Assembly (NCBI GenBank): GCA_026706395.1
Contig: JAPOYU010000101.1
Location: 1-35,839 of the forward strand
DNA: 35,839 bases
From: Chloroflexota bacterium
GTDB taxonomy: Bacteria > Chloroflexota > Anaerolineae > Aggregatilineales > Phototrophicaceae
Direction: 5' to 3'
Part shown: piece by piece, positions 7,386 through 15,829 of the stretch
How the letters are laid out: the number at the start of each line of letters is the position of its first letter
Position numbering within the stretch: position 1 is the first letter of the stretch
Program-made: the position numbers and the translations under genes
The notes under the pieces: generated by a model
Databases searched by the model: none
The model's input: the letters and a program-made list of their open reading frames with translations, nothing else
What the model was told of the DNA's origin: nothing

Positions 7386-8939
7386 TTAGGCGCCGGCAAC
7401 CGGTAAAGGTGATCCTGTCGTTAGGCCGGTGTAATTCGCTTCGCTGGTCATTGCGAATAGAACTTCCAGCGAATTCTCAGACAAGGCGGCAATCCCCTCG
7501 ATATTGAGATCAAGCAGTTCCGCCACGCCACGCCCGTAGTCTGGATCGGCGCGGTAGAAATGAACGAGTTGCCGCGCTTTGATGCGCTCCGGCACGCCAT
7601 CCATCGCCTCGGCGATGTTGCTGAATAGCTGCGCCTTTTGCCCCTCGCTCATCAGGCGGAACAGAGCGCCGGGCTGGGCATAATCGTCATTGCCGTCGCG
7701 ATGGTCATATCGGGCGGCATCTCCGGAAACTTTGAGCGGCGGCTCATTGTAACGGGAATCTTCGATGGGACCGCCCATGCTGTTCGGCTCGTAGTTGACC
7801 GCGCCGCCGTAGTTGCCGTCAAAGCGCAGATTGCCGTCTCGGTGATAGGTGTGAACCGGGCATTGGGCTTTGTTGGCTGGCAGCGCGGCATAGTTGACGC
7901 CAATGCGATAGCGGTGCGCGTCGGCATAAGACATGATCCGCGCCTGGAGCATTTTGTCCGGCGAGAAGCTGATGCCCGGCACAATGTTTGAAGGCTCGAA
8001 GGCCGCCTGTTCAATGTCGGCAAAATAATTCTCAGGATTCCGATTGAGTTCCATTATGCCAATTTCAATCAAAGGGTAATCAGCATGGGACCAGACTTTG
8101 GTGAGGTCGAAGGGATTGACATGGTATGTTTCCGCATCCGCTTCTGGCATGACCTGAACGCAGACGCGCCATTTCGGATAATCGCCCTTTTCGATGGCTT
8201 CAAAGAGGTCGCGCTGGGAACTTTCGCGATCCTGCCCGACAATCTCGGCGGCTTGGGCATTTGTCCAGGTTTTGATGCCTTGCATGGTTTTGAAATGGAA
8301 CTTGATCCAAAAGCGCTCGTCGTCCGCATTGATGAAACTGTAGGTGTGGCTGCTGTAGCCGTTTACGAAGCGATAGCCTTGCGGCAGACCGCGGTCGCTC
8401 ATTAGGATTGTGACCTGATGCAGGCTTTCGGGGGAAAGCGACCAGAAATCCCACATGGCTGTGGCAGAGCGCATATTTGTTTTGGGGTCGCGTTTTTGGG
8501 TATGGATGAAGTCACCGAATTTGTAAGGATCGCGCACGAAGAAGACCGGGGTGTTATTGCCGACCATATCCCAATTGCCTTCGCCGGTGTAGAACTTCAC
8601 GGCGAAACCGCGCACATCGCGTTCCGCGTCCGCCGCGCCGCGCTCGCCGGCAACGGTGGAGAAGCGGACAAGGCAGTCGGTCTTCTTGCCGACTTCGGCG
8701 AAGATATCAGCCTTGGTGTATTTGGTGATATCGTTGGTCACGGTAAACGTTCCGTAAGCGCCTGAGCCTTTCGCATGCACAACCCGTTCCGGCACGCGCT
8801 CTCGGTTAAACGTCGCCATCTTCTCCAGGAGTTGGTAATCTTGCATAAGAAGCGGGCCGCGAGCCCCAGCCGTCAACGAGTTCTGATTGTCCCCTATAGG
8901 AACGCCATGAGCGGTTGTCAATTGTTTGCGTTCAGTCAT
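7386..8939 (-). CDS. katA: Monofunctional haem catalase (small-subunit type)
   Basis: Converts hydrogen peroxide to water and oxygen in the cytoplasm. The distal histidine H55 lies in [11 protein letters not shown], the distal asparagine in GNNTPVFF (N128-N129), and the haem-ligating tyrosine Y338 in [12 protein letters not shown]. The 517-residue length and the absence of a C-terminal flavodoxin-like domain fit the clade 3 small-subunit catalases. I chose ATG 8939 because GAGGG lies 6 bases upstream; the longer frame to 8957 has no such site. It diverges from the acetyltransferase gene across 193 bp that may hold a peroxide-responsive operator. Confidence 0.95.
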   Translation of the reverse strand: MTERKQLTTAHGVPIGDNQNSLTAGARGPLLMQDYQLLEKMATFNRERVPERVVHAKGSGAYGTFTVTNDITKYTKADIFAEVGKKTDCLVRFSTVAGERGAADAERDVRGFAVKFYTGEGNWDMVGNNTPVFFVRDPYKFGDFIHTQKRDPKTNMRSATAMWDFWSLSPESLHQVTILMSDRGLPQGYRFVNGYSSHTYSFINADDERFWIKFHFKTMQGIKTWTNAQAAEIVGQDRESSQRDLFEAIEKGDYPKWRVCVQVMPEADAETYHVNPFDLTKVWSHADYPLIEIGIMELNRNPENYFADIEQAAFEPSNIVPGISFSPDKMLQARIMSYADAHRYRIGVNYAALPANKAQCPVHTYHRDGNLRFDGNYGGAVNYEPNSMGGPIEDSRYNEPPLKVSGDAARYDHRDGNDDYAQPGALFRLMSEGQKAQLFSNIAEAMDGVPERIKARQLVHFYRADPDYGRGVAELLDLNIEGIAALSENSLEVLFAMTSEANYTGLTTGSPLPVAGA

Positions 8940-9132
8940 TCTTATCCCTCTTTGCAAATTGACATATCAAATCCAACCTCTACGAATAGTCTACAAGAAG
9001 TTGGATTGCCGTGTCCAGCGACGCGGGCAATCGCGAATCGACTCTTTGCTGTTGGAAAATCACTGGACTATCTTTCTGTTTGTGGCACACTAACCCTGTT
9101 CCCAAATAGCGTTGAATGGTTTTAGTCTGTAA
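8940..9132. promoter_or_regulatory. Divergent intergenic region of catalase and acetyltransferase genes
   Basis: Holds the promoters of two divergent genes. A perfect 7-bp inverted repeat ATCCAAC (8971-8977) and GTTGGAT (9000-9006), 22 bases apart, lies 32 bases upstream of the catalase start and may be an operator. I see no clear PerR, Fur or OxyR consensus. Confidence 0.35.
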
Positions 9133-9666
9133 ATGCCTGATTTCAAACTCAACGAGATCACTTCACTGGGCGATTTTCTACAACTGCGAGCAATTCGGGT
9201 AAATCCCAGACAGCGCCGTTTCACTAAGCCTGTGCTGCTTACGTGGATGCAAACGCGGCATCCCGCTGTAACCACTTATTCCATAAGTTTCGACGGGCAG
9301 TTGATTGGCTATGTGATGTTGATTCATGCGGAGAACCCGACGCAATGGATTATCGAGCGGCTGACCATTGACCGCGATTATCAGCGACAGGGGCATGGCT
9401 ACGCCGTTTGCGATCATCTCATCGATATGGTCCATGGCTTCGAGAATAGCGAAATAGTTATTGCGCGGTACGCGCCGGAAAACCTCGCGGGGCGCAAGCT
9501 CTTCGCGAAACTTGGCTTCTCGCAGCGCGAGGAGATGTTTCGCGACCGGCATATCGCCATTCTGGAATTCGAGTTCGAGGATGACGATGACGCCGACGAG
9601 GGCGATAATGCCGAGCTTGACGAAGACGCGCTCGAAAATGATGAAGACAGCGCGGAGGATGACTGA
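9133..9666 (+). CDS. GNAT family N-acetyltransferase with acidic tail
   Basis: Transfers an acetyl group from acetyl-CoA to an amine. The pyrophosphate-binding motif A is RDYQRQGHGY (residues 81-90), fitting Q/RxxGxG/A, and NLAGRKLFAKLGF (117-129) is the usual downstream helix. The middle part resembles polyamine acetyltransferases of the SpeG/BltD type, so spermidine or another small amine is a possible substrate. The last 30 residues (about 147-177) are almost all Asp and Glu with Ala and Asn, unusual for this family. The gene stops 2 bases before the TTG of the DUF58 gene, so the two are probably co-transcribed. Confidence 0.8.
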   Translation: MPDFKLNEITSLGDFLQLRAIRVNPRQRRFTKPVLLTWMQTRHPAVTTYSISFDGQLIGYVMLIHAENPTQWIIERLTIDRDYQRQGHGYAVCDHLIDMVHGFENSEIVIARYAPENLAGRKLFAKLGFSQREEMFRDRHIAILEFEFEDDDDADEGDNAELDEDALENDEDSAEDD

Positions 9667-9668
9667 CC

Positions 9669-10586
9669 TTGTCACAACAGCGAGAAGGGACGCAGCCGCT
9701 CCTGCCTGAAGGGGTTCGCCGCCGCCTTGAGCCTTTGATGCTGGTAGCGAAGAAGGCGAGGGTCGGCGCGATCAAGGGCGATCGCCGTTCGATCAAGCGC
9801 GGGACAAGCATCGAATTCGCTGATTATCGCAACTACGCCCCCGGCGATGACCTGCGCCAACTGGACTGGAATATCTACGCCCGGCTTGAGCGCCCATATA
9901 TCAAGCTGCTGGAAGACGAAGAGGACCTGGCGGTACATCTGATCCTGGATGCCTCAGCCAGCATGGACTTTCCGCCGGAGGGCGAGCCGGACCAGCACAA
10001 GCTGTTTTATGCCAAGCGCATCGCTGCCGGGCTGGCTTATGTCTCTTTGACCAGCGGCGATCGCTTGACACTGACGGCCATAAACGACCGGCGGATGGCG
10101 AGTTTTGGTCCGGCGCGGGGCCGGGCGCAGAGCATAGCCATGCTTCGTTTCATCGATGATATCGCCGCGGATGGCATCACCGATTTGGACGCGGCTTTGA
10201 GCGATTACGCAATCAGAGCGCGGCGCCCCGGCTTGACCTTGGTCGTTAGTGACATGTTCTCGCTTGAGGGCGGATATCTGGATGGCTTACACGCGCTGCT
10301 CAGCCGGGGGCATGAGGTGGCCTTTGTGCATGTCCTGGCGCCGGAGGAGGTTCAGCCGCCGGTCGTCGGCGACCTCAGCCTGGTTGATGTGGAAACCGAG
10401 CTTCAGCAAGAGGTGACGGTAGACGGGACGATGCTCGGCATATATCAGCAGCGGCTGACGGCCTGGCGCGCGAGTATCCGCGAGGAATGCCTGCGCCGGG
10501 GGGCGCATTACTTCCCGTTGGAGACGGATACTCCGTGGGAGCGGCTGATTTTATCGGATATGCGGCGGGCGGGTTTGCTTAAGTAG
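9669..10586 (+). CDS. DUF58 domain protein (vWA-like)
   Basis: Carries the DUF58 signature RNYAPGDDLRQLDW (residues 54-67) and then a von Willebrand A-like strand with LILDASASM, where D94-x-S-x-S98 is a MIDAS-type metal site. DUF58 proteins usually sit beside MoxR ATPases and transglutaminase-like membrane proteins; none of these is adjacent here. There is no signal peptide or membrane segment, so it is cytoplasmic. The start is TTG, with GGAGG at 9654-9658 ten bases upstream inside the previous gene; the first ATG (codon 24) would remove conserved sequence. Its 3' end overlaps the convergent DUF2442 gene by 8 bp. Confidence 0.85.
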   Translation: MSQQREGTQPLLPEGVRRRLEPLMLVAKKARVGAIKGDRRSIKRGTSIEFADYRNYAPGDDLRQLDWNIYARLERPYIKLLEDEEDLAVHLILDASASMDFPPEGEPDQHKLFYAKRIAAGLAYVSLTSGDRLTLTAINDRRMASFGPARGRAQSIAMLRFIDDIAADGITDLDAALSDYAIRARRPGLTLVVSDMFSLEGGYLDGLHALLSRGHEVAFVHVLAPEEVQPPVVGDLSLVDVETELQQEVTVDGTMLGIYQQRLTAWRASIREECLRRGAHYFPLETDTPWERLILSDMRRAGLLK

Positions 10587-11241
10587 TTGCGGTTTCGGCT
10601 GGTTCAACTGCGTTTTGGGGATGCGGCTCTTCCGGGTCATAGAAGCCGGTAAGCATGGCGATGAGGTCGATGCCTTCGCCCAGTTCCTCCCAGCGCAATT
10701 CCAAACCTGTCCGTTGATAATTCTGTCGCTGTTTGTCGCTGGCTTGAGCCAACTTGAGAGAAAAGCGCCACGGCAGGCACAGGATGCGGCCGTCTGCCAA
10801 ATCGACTATGAGGTGCTCATCTGTGAAGCTCAGCGCTCGTGGAATGTTGCGTGTATCATGCACGAAGGGGACACCCTCCATGCCGCCGCTGGTACGCCGC
10901 GCGCCACCATCCAGGTATACGCAGGTTCTGGGCACATGGGGTTGGGGACGAAACTCCCGTTTGTAGACTGGCACGATGTACATACCAGTTAGCATGGCGG
11001 TCATGTCAATACCATCATCGACATCATGCCAGTAAACGCTTGAGCTGTAGCCGATATAGTTCTTCCTCTGATTATCTGTAGCTCTATGTAAAGGCGGGAA
11101 CCAATTGAGAGGGACGCCCATCACGCGGCCGTCCGCTAAATGGATCATGGCGTACTCCTCGGTGAAGCGAACTGCGCGCGCATGACAGCGTTCCTTGTGA
11201 ATGATGGGCCATTCGTTCGTATAGCTAGCATTCTTCTTCAT
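10579..11241 (-). CDS. Tandem DUF2442 domain protein
   Basis: Two copies of the DUF2442 domain in one 220-residue chain: copy 1 at about 20-87 (ARAVRFTEEYAMIHLADGRV, then IDMTAMLTG) and copy 2 at about 134-200 (PRALSFTDEHLIVDLADGRI, then IDLIAMLTG). Both keep the DNQRKNY/DKQRQNY block. Single-domain DUF2442 proteins are normally about 80-100 residues and usually sit next to DUF4160 proteins, as here; the pair resembles small toxin-antitoxin style cassettes but no activity is established. It lies 15 bp downstream of the DUF4160 gene and is probably transcribed from the same promoter. Confidence 0.8.
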   Translation of the reverse strand: MKKNASYTNEWPIIHKERCHARAVRFTEEYAMIHLADGRVMGVPLNWFPPLHRATDNQRKNYIGYSSSVYWHDVDDGIDMTAMLTGMYIVPVYKREFRPQPHVPRTCVYLDGGARRTSGGMEGVPFVHDTRNIPRALSFTDEHLIVDLADGRILCLPWRFSLKLAQASDKQRQNYQRTGLELRWEELGEGIDLIAMLTGFYDPEEPHPQNAVEPAETATT

Positions 11242-11256
11242 GCGCTTTGCAGCCTT

Positions 11257-11496
11257 TCATTCACCATGAAGCCTTGTCCACTCGTGCAGCAATAGTGCGT
11301 GATGCTCTTCCAGTAACGCCCGTATCCGTCGTATTTCGCGATTATTAAAACCGCCGTTGTCAACAATGCGAATGGGAAGCAACTCCACCTTCAGTTGTTT
11401 TCCCCCACGAAAGACGTGAACATGTGCTGGTCCGTGTTCGCTCGTATAAATGACAACATCGTATCCGTACCGCTGTCGATGCAGAATCGTAACCAT
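11257..11496 (-). CDS. DUF4160 domain protein
   Basis: A 79-residue protein covering the DUF4160 domain: YGYDVVIYTSEHGPAHVHVF followed by basic and hydrophobic blocks and a C-terminal helix. The EHGPAHVHV histidine cluster is the family hallmark. I chose ATG 11496 rather than the upstream TTG at 11553 because a consensus promoter lies between them and GAGG precedes the ATG. Family function is unknown; its regular partner is DUF2442, encoded next. Confidence 0.75.
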   Translation of the reverse strand: MVTILHRQRYGYDVVIYTSEHGPAHVHVFRGGKQLKVELLPIRIVDNGGFNNREIRRIRALLEEHHALLLHEWTRLHGE

Positions 11497-11512
11497 CTTG
11501 CCTCGCAAACCC

Positions 11513-11540
11513 AGTATACAAGCTGGCTGAGCGCTGTCAA
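11513..11540 (-). promoter_or_regulatory. Consensus sigma-70 type promoter of the DUF4160-DUF2442 pair
   Basis: On the minus strand TTGACA (11540-11535) is followed after 16 bases by TATACT (11518-11513). Transcription would begin near 11506, about 10 bases before ATG 11496, with GAGG in the short leader. It is the best -35/-10 match I found in the window. Confidence 0.65.
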
Positions 11541-11555
11541 CAAGGGTTGGCAATT

Positions 11556-12317
11556 TTACATCGCCAGCAAACCGCCATCCAGCACCAGCGCATGCCCGGT
11601 GACAAAGGACGAGGCATCGGAGCAGAGCCAGAGCAGCGCCTCGGCGATCTCCTCCGGCTGGCCCAACCTGCCCAGCGGGATCGCCCTGGTCATGATCGAA
11701 GCCATCATTGGATTGCCTTGAATCGCGCCTTGGACCATCGCGGTATCGGTGTAGGCGGGGCAGACGGCGTTGACGCGAATGCCCAGCTTGGCGTAATCGA
11801 GCGCGGCTGACTTGGTGATGCCGACGACGGCATGTTTGCTGGCGGTATAGTCCGTGGCTTTGGGCGCGCCGATCAAGCCGGCGACCGAGGCGACATTGAC
11901 AATCGAGCCGCTTTCCTGCTTCAGCATTTGCTTAAGTTCGGCCTTCATGCAATTCCAGACGCCGCGCGTGTTAACGCTTAGCACACGCTCGAACATATCA
12001 TCATCGGTTTCGTGCAGGCGTTGGAAGAAGCGCCCGGAGATTCCCGCGTTGTTGACCGCCGCGTCCAGCCGCCCAAAAGTCGTGACTGTCTCTTCCACCA
12101 TCGCGCTGACCTGAGAGACATCCGTAACATCGCAGTGATAGGACATCGCGCGACCGCCGGAGTCCGTGACGAGTTGAGCGGTCTCAGCCAATCCCGCGTC
12201 GTTGATATCGGAGAGGCAGACGGCTGCGCCTTCCCGCGCCAGGGCAAGGGCGCTGGCTCGCCCGATGCCGGAGGCCGCGCCGGTTATCAGAGCGATTTTA
12301 TCCTCTAGTTGAGACAT
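11556..12317 (-). CDS. Short-chain dehydrogenase/reductase (SDR)
   Basis: Classical SDR of 253 residues, an NAD(P)(H)-dependent alcohol/ketone oxidoreductase. Cofactor motif TGAASGIG (residues 12-19), NNAG at 89-92, catalytic N116, S144 (NVASVAG) and Y157-x3-K161 (DYTASK). D37 after the second strand (CLSDIND) suggests NAD rather than NADP. I chose ATG 12317 because GAGG lies 8 bases upstream; the GTG at 12344 would add nine residues without support. Substrate not predictable. It ends 59 bp before the DUF4160 start on the same strand, but that pair has its own promoter. Confidence 0.9.
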   Translation of the reverse strand: MSQLEDKIALITGAASGIGRASALALAREGAAVCLSDINDAGLAETAQLVTDSGGRAMSYHCDVTDVSQVSAMVEETVTTFGRLDAAVNNAGISGRFFQRLHETDDDMFERVLSVNTRGVWNCMKAELKQMLKQESGSIVNVASVAGLIGAPKATDYTASKHAVVGITKSAALDYAKLGIRVNAVCPAYTDTAMVQGAIQGNPMMASIMTRAIPLGRLGQPEEIAEALLWLCSDASSFVTGHALVLDGGLLAM

Positions 12318-12470
12318 GTCGTTGTCCTCGTTTTGTTCGTTCACCGTTGCGGATTATGGTACATAAGCGATTGCGCATGGGAAGTCACAGATGTCGCGGG
12401 GGGACCAACTGGCTCGCTCCTGCAAAGTTTATGTTCGGAACGGAAAGCAGCGGATTGTTGACTTCGCCCG

Positions 12471-12479
12471 TGCTATAAT
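12471..12479 (+). promoter_or_regulatory. Extended -10 promoter of the Rieske oxygenase gene
   Basis: TGCTATAAT is an extended -10 element; no good -35 is needed or seen. It lies 33 bases before ATG 12513. Confidence 0.5.
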
Positions 12480-12512
12480 TTCGCCTACGAGCTATTGGCT
12501 GGAGCGCGCCTC

Positions 12513-13481
12513 ATGATTCAAGATCCGATTCTGCTCAATGATTGGCATGCGGTGCTGCCGTTGTCGCAGCTTGAGGCCGCCGACAATGTGATTGGCGCAC
12601 GCGTTCTGGGTGAGGACATCGTCATCTGGAAGTCGGGCGAAGAGCTGCGCGCCTGGAAAGACTTGTGCATGCATCGCGGCACGCGCCTGTCGCTGGGCGA
12701 GGTGTTGGAAGACGGGGCGCTGCAATGTCCCTATCATGGCTGGACATACGATGCCAGCGGCCAATGCGTGCGCATCCCGGCGCATCCCGAGCAAAGGCCG
12801 CCGACCAAGGCGCGCGCATTCACTTACCTGGCGACGGTCGCCTATGATTTCGTCTGGGTTTGCCTGGGCGAGCCGGCGCATGAGATCCCGCCCTTTGAAG
12901 AGTGGGACGACCCCAGCTATCGCAAGATCCTCTGCGGCGCCTACGAGTTTCAGGCGGCCGGCCCGCGCATGGTGGAGAACTTCCTTGATGTCGCGCACTT
13001 TCCTTTTGTGCATGAGAATATCCTGGGCACGCAGGAGCGTCCGGAGATTCCGGAATACAATGTCGTAACGGACGAGAATGGCGTCACTGCCTCTGATATT
13101 CGCGTCTTCCAGCCGAACCCGGACGGATCGCATATCCCCAATTGGGTGACATACACTTACAAGGTCTATCGTCCGCTGGTGGCGTATTTCCGCAAGGAAG
13201 CGGAGGAGAAGTTCGCGATTCTGCTGATGGTCACGCCGATTGAGGAGGTCAAGTCGCTGATGTGGATGTGGATGGTCATGACGCAGGACGACAGCAGCGA
13301 TGAGACCTTGCGCGCTTTTCAGGATGAGATCGCCATGCAGGACTTGCCCATAGTCCAGTCACAGCGCCCGGAACTGCTGCCGCTTGACCTGCAGGCGGAG
13401 TTGCATCTGCGCAGTGACAAGACCGCTATCGCCTATCGCCGCTGGCTCAACGACCTCGGTTTGACCTTCGGTACGAGTTGA
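12513..13481 (+). CDS. Rieske non-haem iron oxygenase, alpha subunit-like
   Basis: Aromatic-ring or O-demethylating oxygenase of 322 residues. The Rieske [2Fe-2S] ligands are C52-x-H54 (CMHRGTRLS) and C72-x2-H75 (CPYHGW). The mononuclear iron site is NFLDVAHFPFVH with D159, H162 and H167. The length and single-chain layout resemble vanillate O-demethylase, phenoxybenzoate dioxygenase and pheophorbide a oxygenase-like enzymes. Substrate unknown; the partner reductase is not next to it and must come from elsewhere. ATG 12513 is preferred over TTG 12495 because GGAG lies about 11 bases upstream of it and the sequence is conserved from there. Confidence 0.88.
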   Translation: MIQDPILLNDWHAVLPLSQLEAADNVIGARVLGEDIVIWKSGEELRAWKDLCMHRGTRLSLGEVLEDGALQCPYHGWTYDASGQCVRIPAHPEQRPPTKARAFTYLATVAYDFVWVCLGEPAHEIPPFEEWDDPSYRKILCGAYEFQAAGPRMVENFLDVAHFPFVHENILGTQERPEIPEYNVVTDENGVTASDIRVFQPNPDGSHIPNWVTYTYKVYRPLVAYFRKEAEEKFAILLMVTPIEEVKSLMWMWMVMTQDDSSDETLRAFQDEIAMQDLPIVQSQRPELLPLDLQAELHLRSDKTAIAYRRWLNDLGLTFGTS

Positions 13482-13670
13482 ACATCGAATCCGCTGCACA
13501 ACCGCCGGCCTGCGGCTTACGTACTCTAAGATGAAAACCGTTTGATTCCTTGGTCAATTGCCCGCCGTCCTCGGTATTATGGGTGAAGGCGGGCGATTGC
13601 CTGTAGGTCGAGTTCTGTTGTTCGATCAGGCGAAGGCCATACGATCGGCCTGAGGAAAGCCGAAGCCCAG
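13482..13670. other. Non-coding stretch with a long inverted repeat
   Basis: CAATTGCCCGCC (13555-13566) and GGCGGGCGATTG (13588-13599) form a 12-bp stem with one mismatch around 21 bases. It could terminate the oxygenase transcript, although no T-run follows, or act in the leader of the 2TM operon. AGGAAAG upstream of ATG 13671 is the likely ribosome-binding site. Confidence 0.5.
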
Positions 13671-14432
13671 ATGTCAAGCGGACGGCGTTCTATCGATGCG
13701 GAATTGATTCGCTATCGCATTGAGAAGCGGATGGCCGGTCGCCGCGACCTGCTGCTCCATCTCCTGATCACCATCGGCGTCGCCGTCTTGTTTCGGCTGA
13801 ATGTCACCTGGTTTGACCTGAGCGACTACTTCTTCGCCGGCGGCTTGTGGACGATTCTGCTTGTATTGCATGGCCTGCGCTACTACTACCGTTGCGGACC
13901 GGGCGCGGCCAAGCGGGCGGATGAGATCGAGCGCGCCATCGACGAGCAGTTGGAAAAGTCGGCATTGGATGAAGACGAAGAGCTTCTGATCGAGGAGCGT
14001 GTATCGAAGCGGGTCACAGCGCGGCGCGTACTGGCGGCGCATGCATTGACGTCGGTATTGTTTCTGGCGATCTACGCGCCTTTCTGGTTATCGAAAATGG
14101 CTGGGTATCCTGGTGACATGGAACACTTGACCCAACTCTTTATCTGGTTCGGCATCGCGTTTGCACTGCATGCGACGCGGTTCTTTTTCGTGCACGGGAG
14201 ATCACCGGCCGGTCGGGCGCTGAAGATTGACGCGGAAGTTGAGCGGGAGTGGCACCGGTCACGCGAGCGGCGAAGGGCGCGGCGGGAGCGTTTTGGGCGG
14301 GAAGACGAATCGACCGCGCTTGATCTCGGCGAATTGCAGGGGCGGCGTCTCCGCTTGACAGCCGAAGGAGAATTCGACGACGATTTCGGCGCGGATTCTG
14401 TTTCAGCGGGGCGGGCAGCCGGCAGGGGCTGA
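13671..14432 (+). CDS. Double 2TM-domain membrane protein
   Basis: Two 2TM (PF13239-type) modules separated by a charged cytoplasmic linker. Module 1: helix with H30 after RRDLLL, second helix with H67 in LHGLRYYYR. Module 2: H124 after RRVLAA, and H167 in LHATRFFF. Each helix pair is preceded by an amphipathic basic stretch (RYRIEKRM, EERVSKRV) and followed by a long acidic/basic helix. The C-terminus carries ALDLGELQGRRLRLTAEGE (216-234), which recurs in the third gene of this cluster. The 2TM domain occurs mainly in sensor kinases and small membrane proteins; its function is not known. First gene of a tight three-gene operon (15 bp to the next). Confidence 0.8.
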   Translation: MSSGRRSIDAELIRYRIEKRMAGRRDLLLHLLITIGVAVLFRLNVTWFDLSDYFFAGGLWTILLVLHGLRYYYRCGPGAAKRADEIERAIDEQLEKSALDEDEELLIEERVSKRVTARRVLAAHALTSVLFLAIYAPFWLSKMAGYPGDMEHLTQLFIWFGIAFALHATRFFFVHGRSPAGRALKIDAEVEREWHRSRERRRARRERFGREDESTALDLGELQGRRLRLTAEGEFDDDFGADSVSAGRAAGRG

Positions 14433-14447
14433 GCGAGGCAAGGTCAG

Positions 14448-15236
14448 ATGAAACAAAAAGCCAAACCGATCGCCCGAGCCGAAATCCGCGAGCGGATGGA
14501 GAAGAAGTTCCGCGCGCGGGGCGCGGTCGCGTTTCATCTGCTGGTTGTTTTGGGCGCGGGAATTTTGCTGCTTTACACTATGCCGGAACTATGGATGATG
14601 CGCTTGAGCAACACTGGATTTCAAGACTCTATCCTGCTCTATGGCATCTTAGGCACATCGGGCGCGCTGCATTTCATACGCTACTATTTTCGGCACGGGC
14701 GCGGACGCGCTCGCCATGAGCAAGAGACGGAAGCGCGCATCGCGCGGCAGCTCCGGCAGGCTGTAGCCGAAGAAGCGGAAGAACAGGAAGAGCTGGTCCG
14801 CCTGCAAATGACGGACAAGCTCAAAAATCGCCGGCTGGTTCTGCAGCACCTGGTGATTTTCATTGGTATCGCGAGTCTGTTTGTCGTGGAGCATATGGGC
14901 AACATGCAGCCTGACCAAATTTTGGAGTGGGCAATTTGGCGTGATATCGCTACTCTGTTCGGCATCTGGGGCATTGGCTTGGCAGCGCACTGGTTGCGTT
15001 ATACTTTCACTTACGGCTTATCCGCTGAAAGGCGGGAGGCAAGAATCAACGAGCAGGTGGATCGCGAACTTGAGCGAGAGCGGCGGCGCATCGCGGCCAT
15101 TGACGCCAGCGCAAGCGGGCTCGCCCACATTCAGAAAGCAAGCGAGACAGCCGACGCGCTGACACTGGAAGACCTGGAAGCAGTTCAAGAGCGCGCGAGT
15201 CGATTACCGACGGCTGGATCAAGGGTGGACGGATGA
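14448..15236 (+). CDS. Double 2TM-domain membrane protein
   Basis: A paralogue of the preceding gene with the same plan. Module 1 has H30 (FHLLVVLG) and H75 (LHFIRYYFRHG), module 2 has H134 (QHLVIFIG) and H181 (AHWLRYTFTYG). Helical charged linkers lie at about 88-125 and 191-225. The C-terminal tail (TLEDLEAVQERASRLPTAG) is only loosely like the tail motif of its neighbours. Its stop overlaps the start of the third gene (ATGA, 15233-15236), indicating coupled translation. Function unknown; membrane scaffold or sensor are possible readings. Confidence 0.8.
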   Translation: MKQKAKPIARAEIRERMEKKFRARGAVAFHLLVVLGAGILLLYTMPELWMMRLSNTGFQDSILLYGILGTSGALHFIRYYFRHGRGRARHEQETEARIARQLRQAVAEEAEEQEELVRLQMTDKLKNRRLVLQHLVIFIGIASLFVVEHMGNMQPDQILEWAIWRDIATLFGIWGIGLAAHWLRYTFTYGLSAERREARINEQVDRELERERRRIAAIDASASGLAHIQKASETADALTLEDLEAVQERASRLPTAGSRVDG

Positions 15237-15688
15237 AACGCAAAAATCAATCTCAGCTTGAAATCGAAATCCGCCGTCGTGTGGAAGCCAAATATGACGA
15301 GCGCAACGCCCTCTTGATTCACTTGGTCAGTTATGCGGGGGTCAACGTCCTGGTCTGGGTCATTTGGCTGTCTGCCTCGGGCGGATTCCCTTGGCCACTG
15401 TTTGTAACCTTCTTTTGGGGAATCGGCATGGCGGGGCATCTGCTGGACTATTATCACAAGCACGGGGGCGGCGCGCAGAAGCGCGAAGAACGGATCCAAG
15501 AGGAAGTTCTGCGCCAATTGCAGATGATTGAGGAGCGAGAGGAAAGGCTGCGAAGCGATGAAGCAGACGGCGCGGATGTCTATGAACTGGATGATTTCGA
15601 GGGACGCGGTTTGCGGCTGAGCGACGATGGCGAGTTGATCGAATTGGGATTCGATGATGAAGAGCAGTTGCGCGAGCAGCGGCGTTAG
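15233..15688 (+). CDS. Single 2TM-domain membrane protein
   Basis: 151 residues with one 2TM module: H30 (IHLVSYAG) in helix 1 and H69 (GHLLDYYHKHG) at the end of helix 2, with the WGIG signature before it. A coiled-coil-like charged helix (82-112) follows, then the tail YELDDFEGRGLRLSDDGE (117-134) that matches the tail of the first gene in the cluster. Third gene of the cassette, overlapping the second by 4 bp. No catalytic domain is visible. Confidence 0.8.
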   Translation: MKRKNQSQLEIEIRRRVEAKYDERNALLIHLVSYAGVNVLVWVIWLSASGGFPWPLFVTFFWGIGMAGHLLDYYHKHGGGAQKREERIQEEVLRQLQMIEEREERLRSDEADGADVYELDDFEGRGLRLSDDGELIELGFDDEEQLREQRR

Positions 15689-15771
15689 CGCTGCAGCAAA
15701 ACCAACTTCTGCTGGCGCGCCTGCGCAGACTGACAATGTAAAGCGGCGCGGAGATGGTGTTAGAATGGAGA

Positions 15772-15777
15772 TATAAT
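15772..15777 (+). promoter_or_regulatory. -10 box upstream of the paralogous membrane-protein pair
   Basis: A perfect TATAAT. Transcription would start near 15784, after the GTG at 15779, so ATG 15830 is the likelier start of the next gene. No clear -35. Confidence 0.4.
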
Positions 15778-15829
15778 AGTGTGCGCGGCGCTGAATACCC
15801 TTGCCGGCGCCCCGCTAGACGGTGACTTG

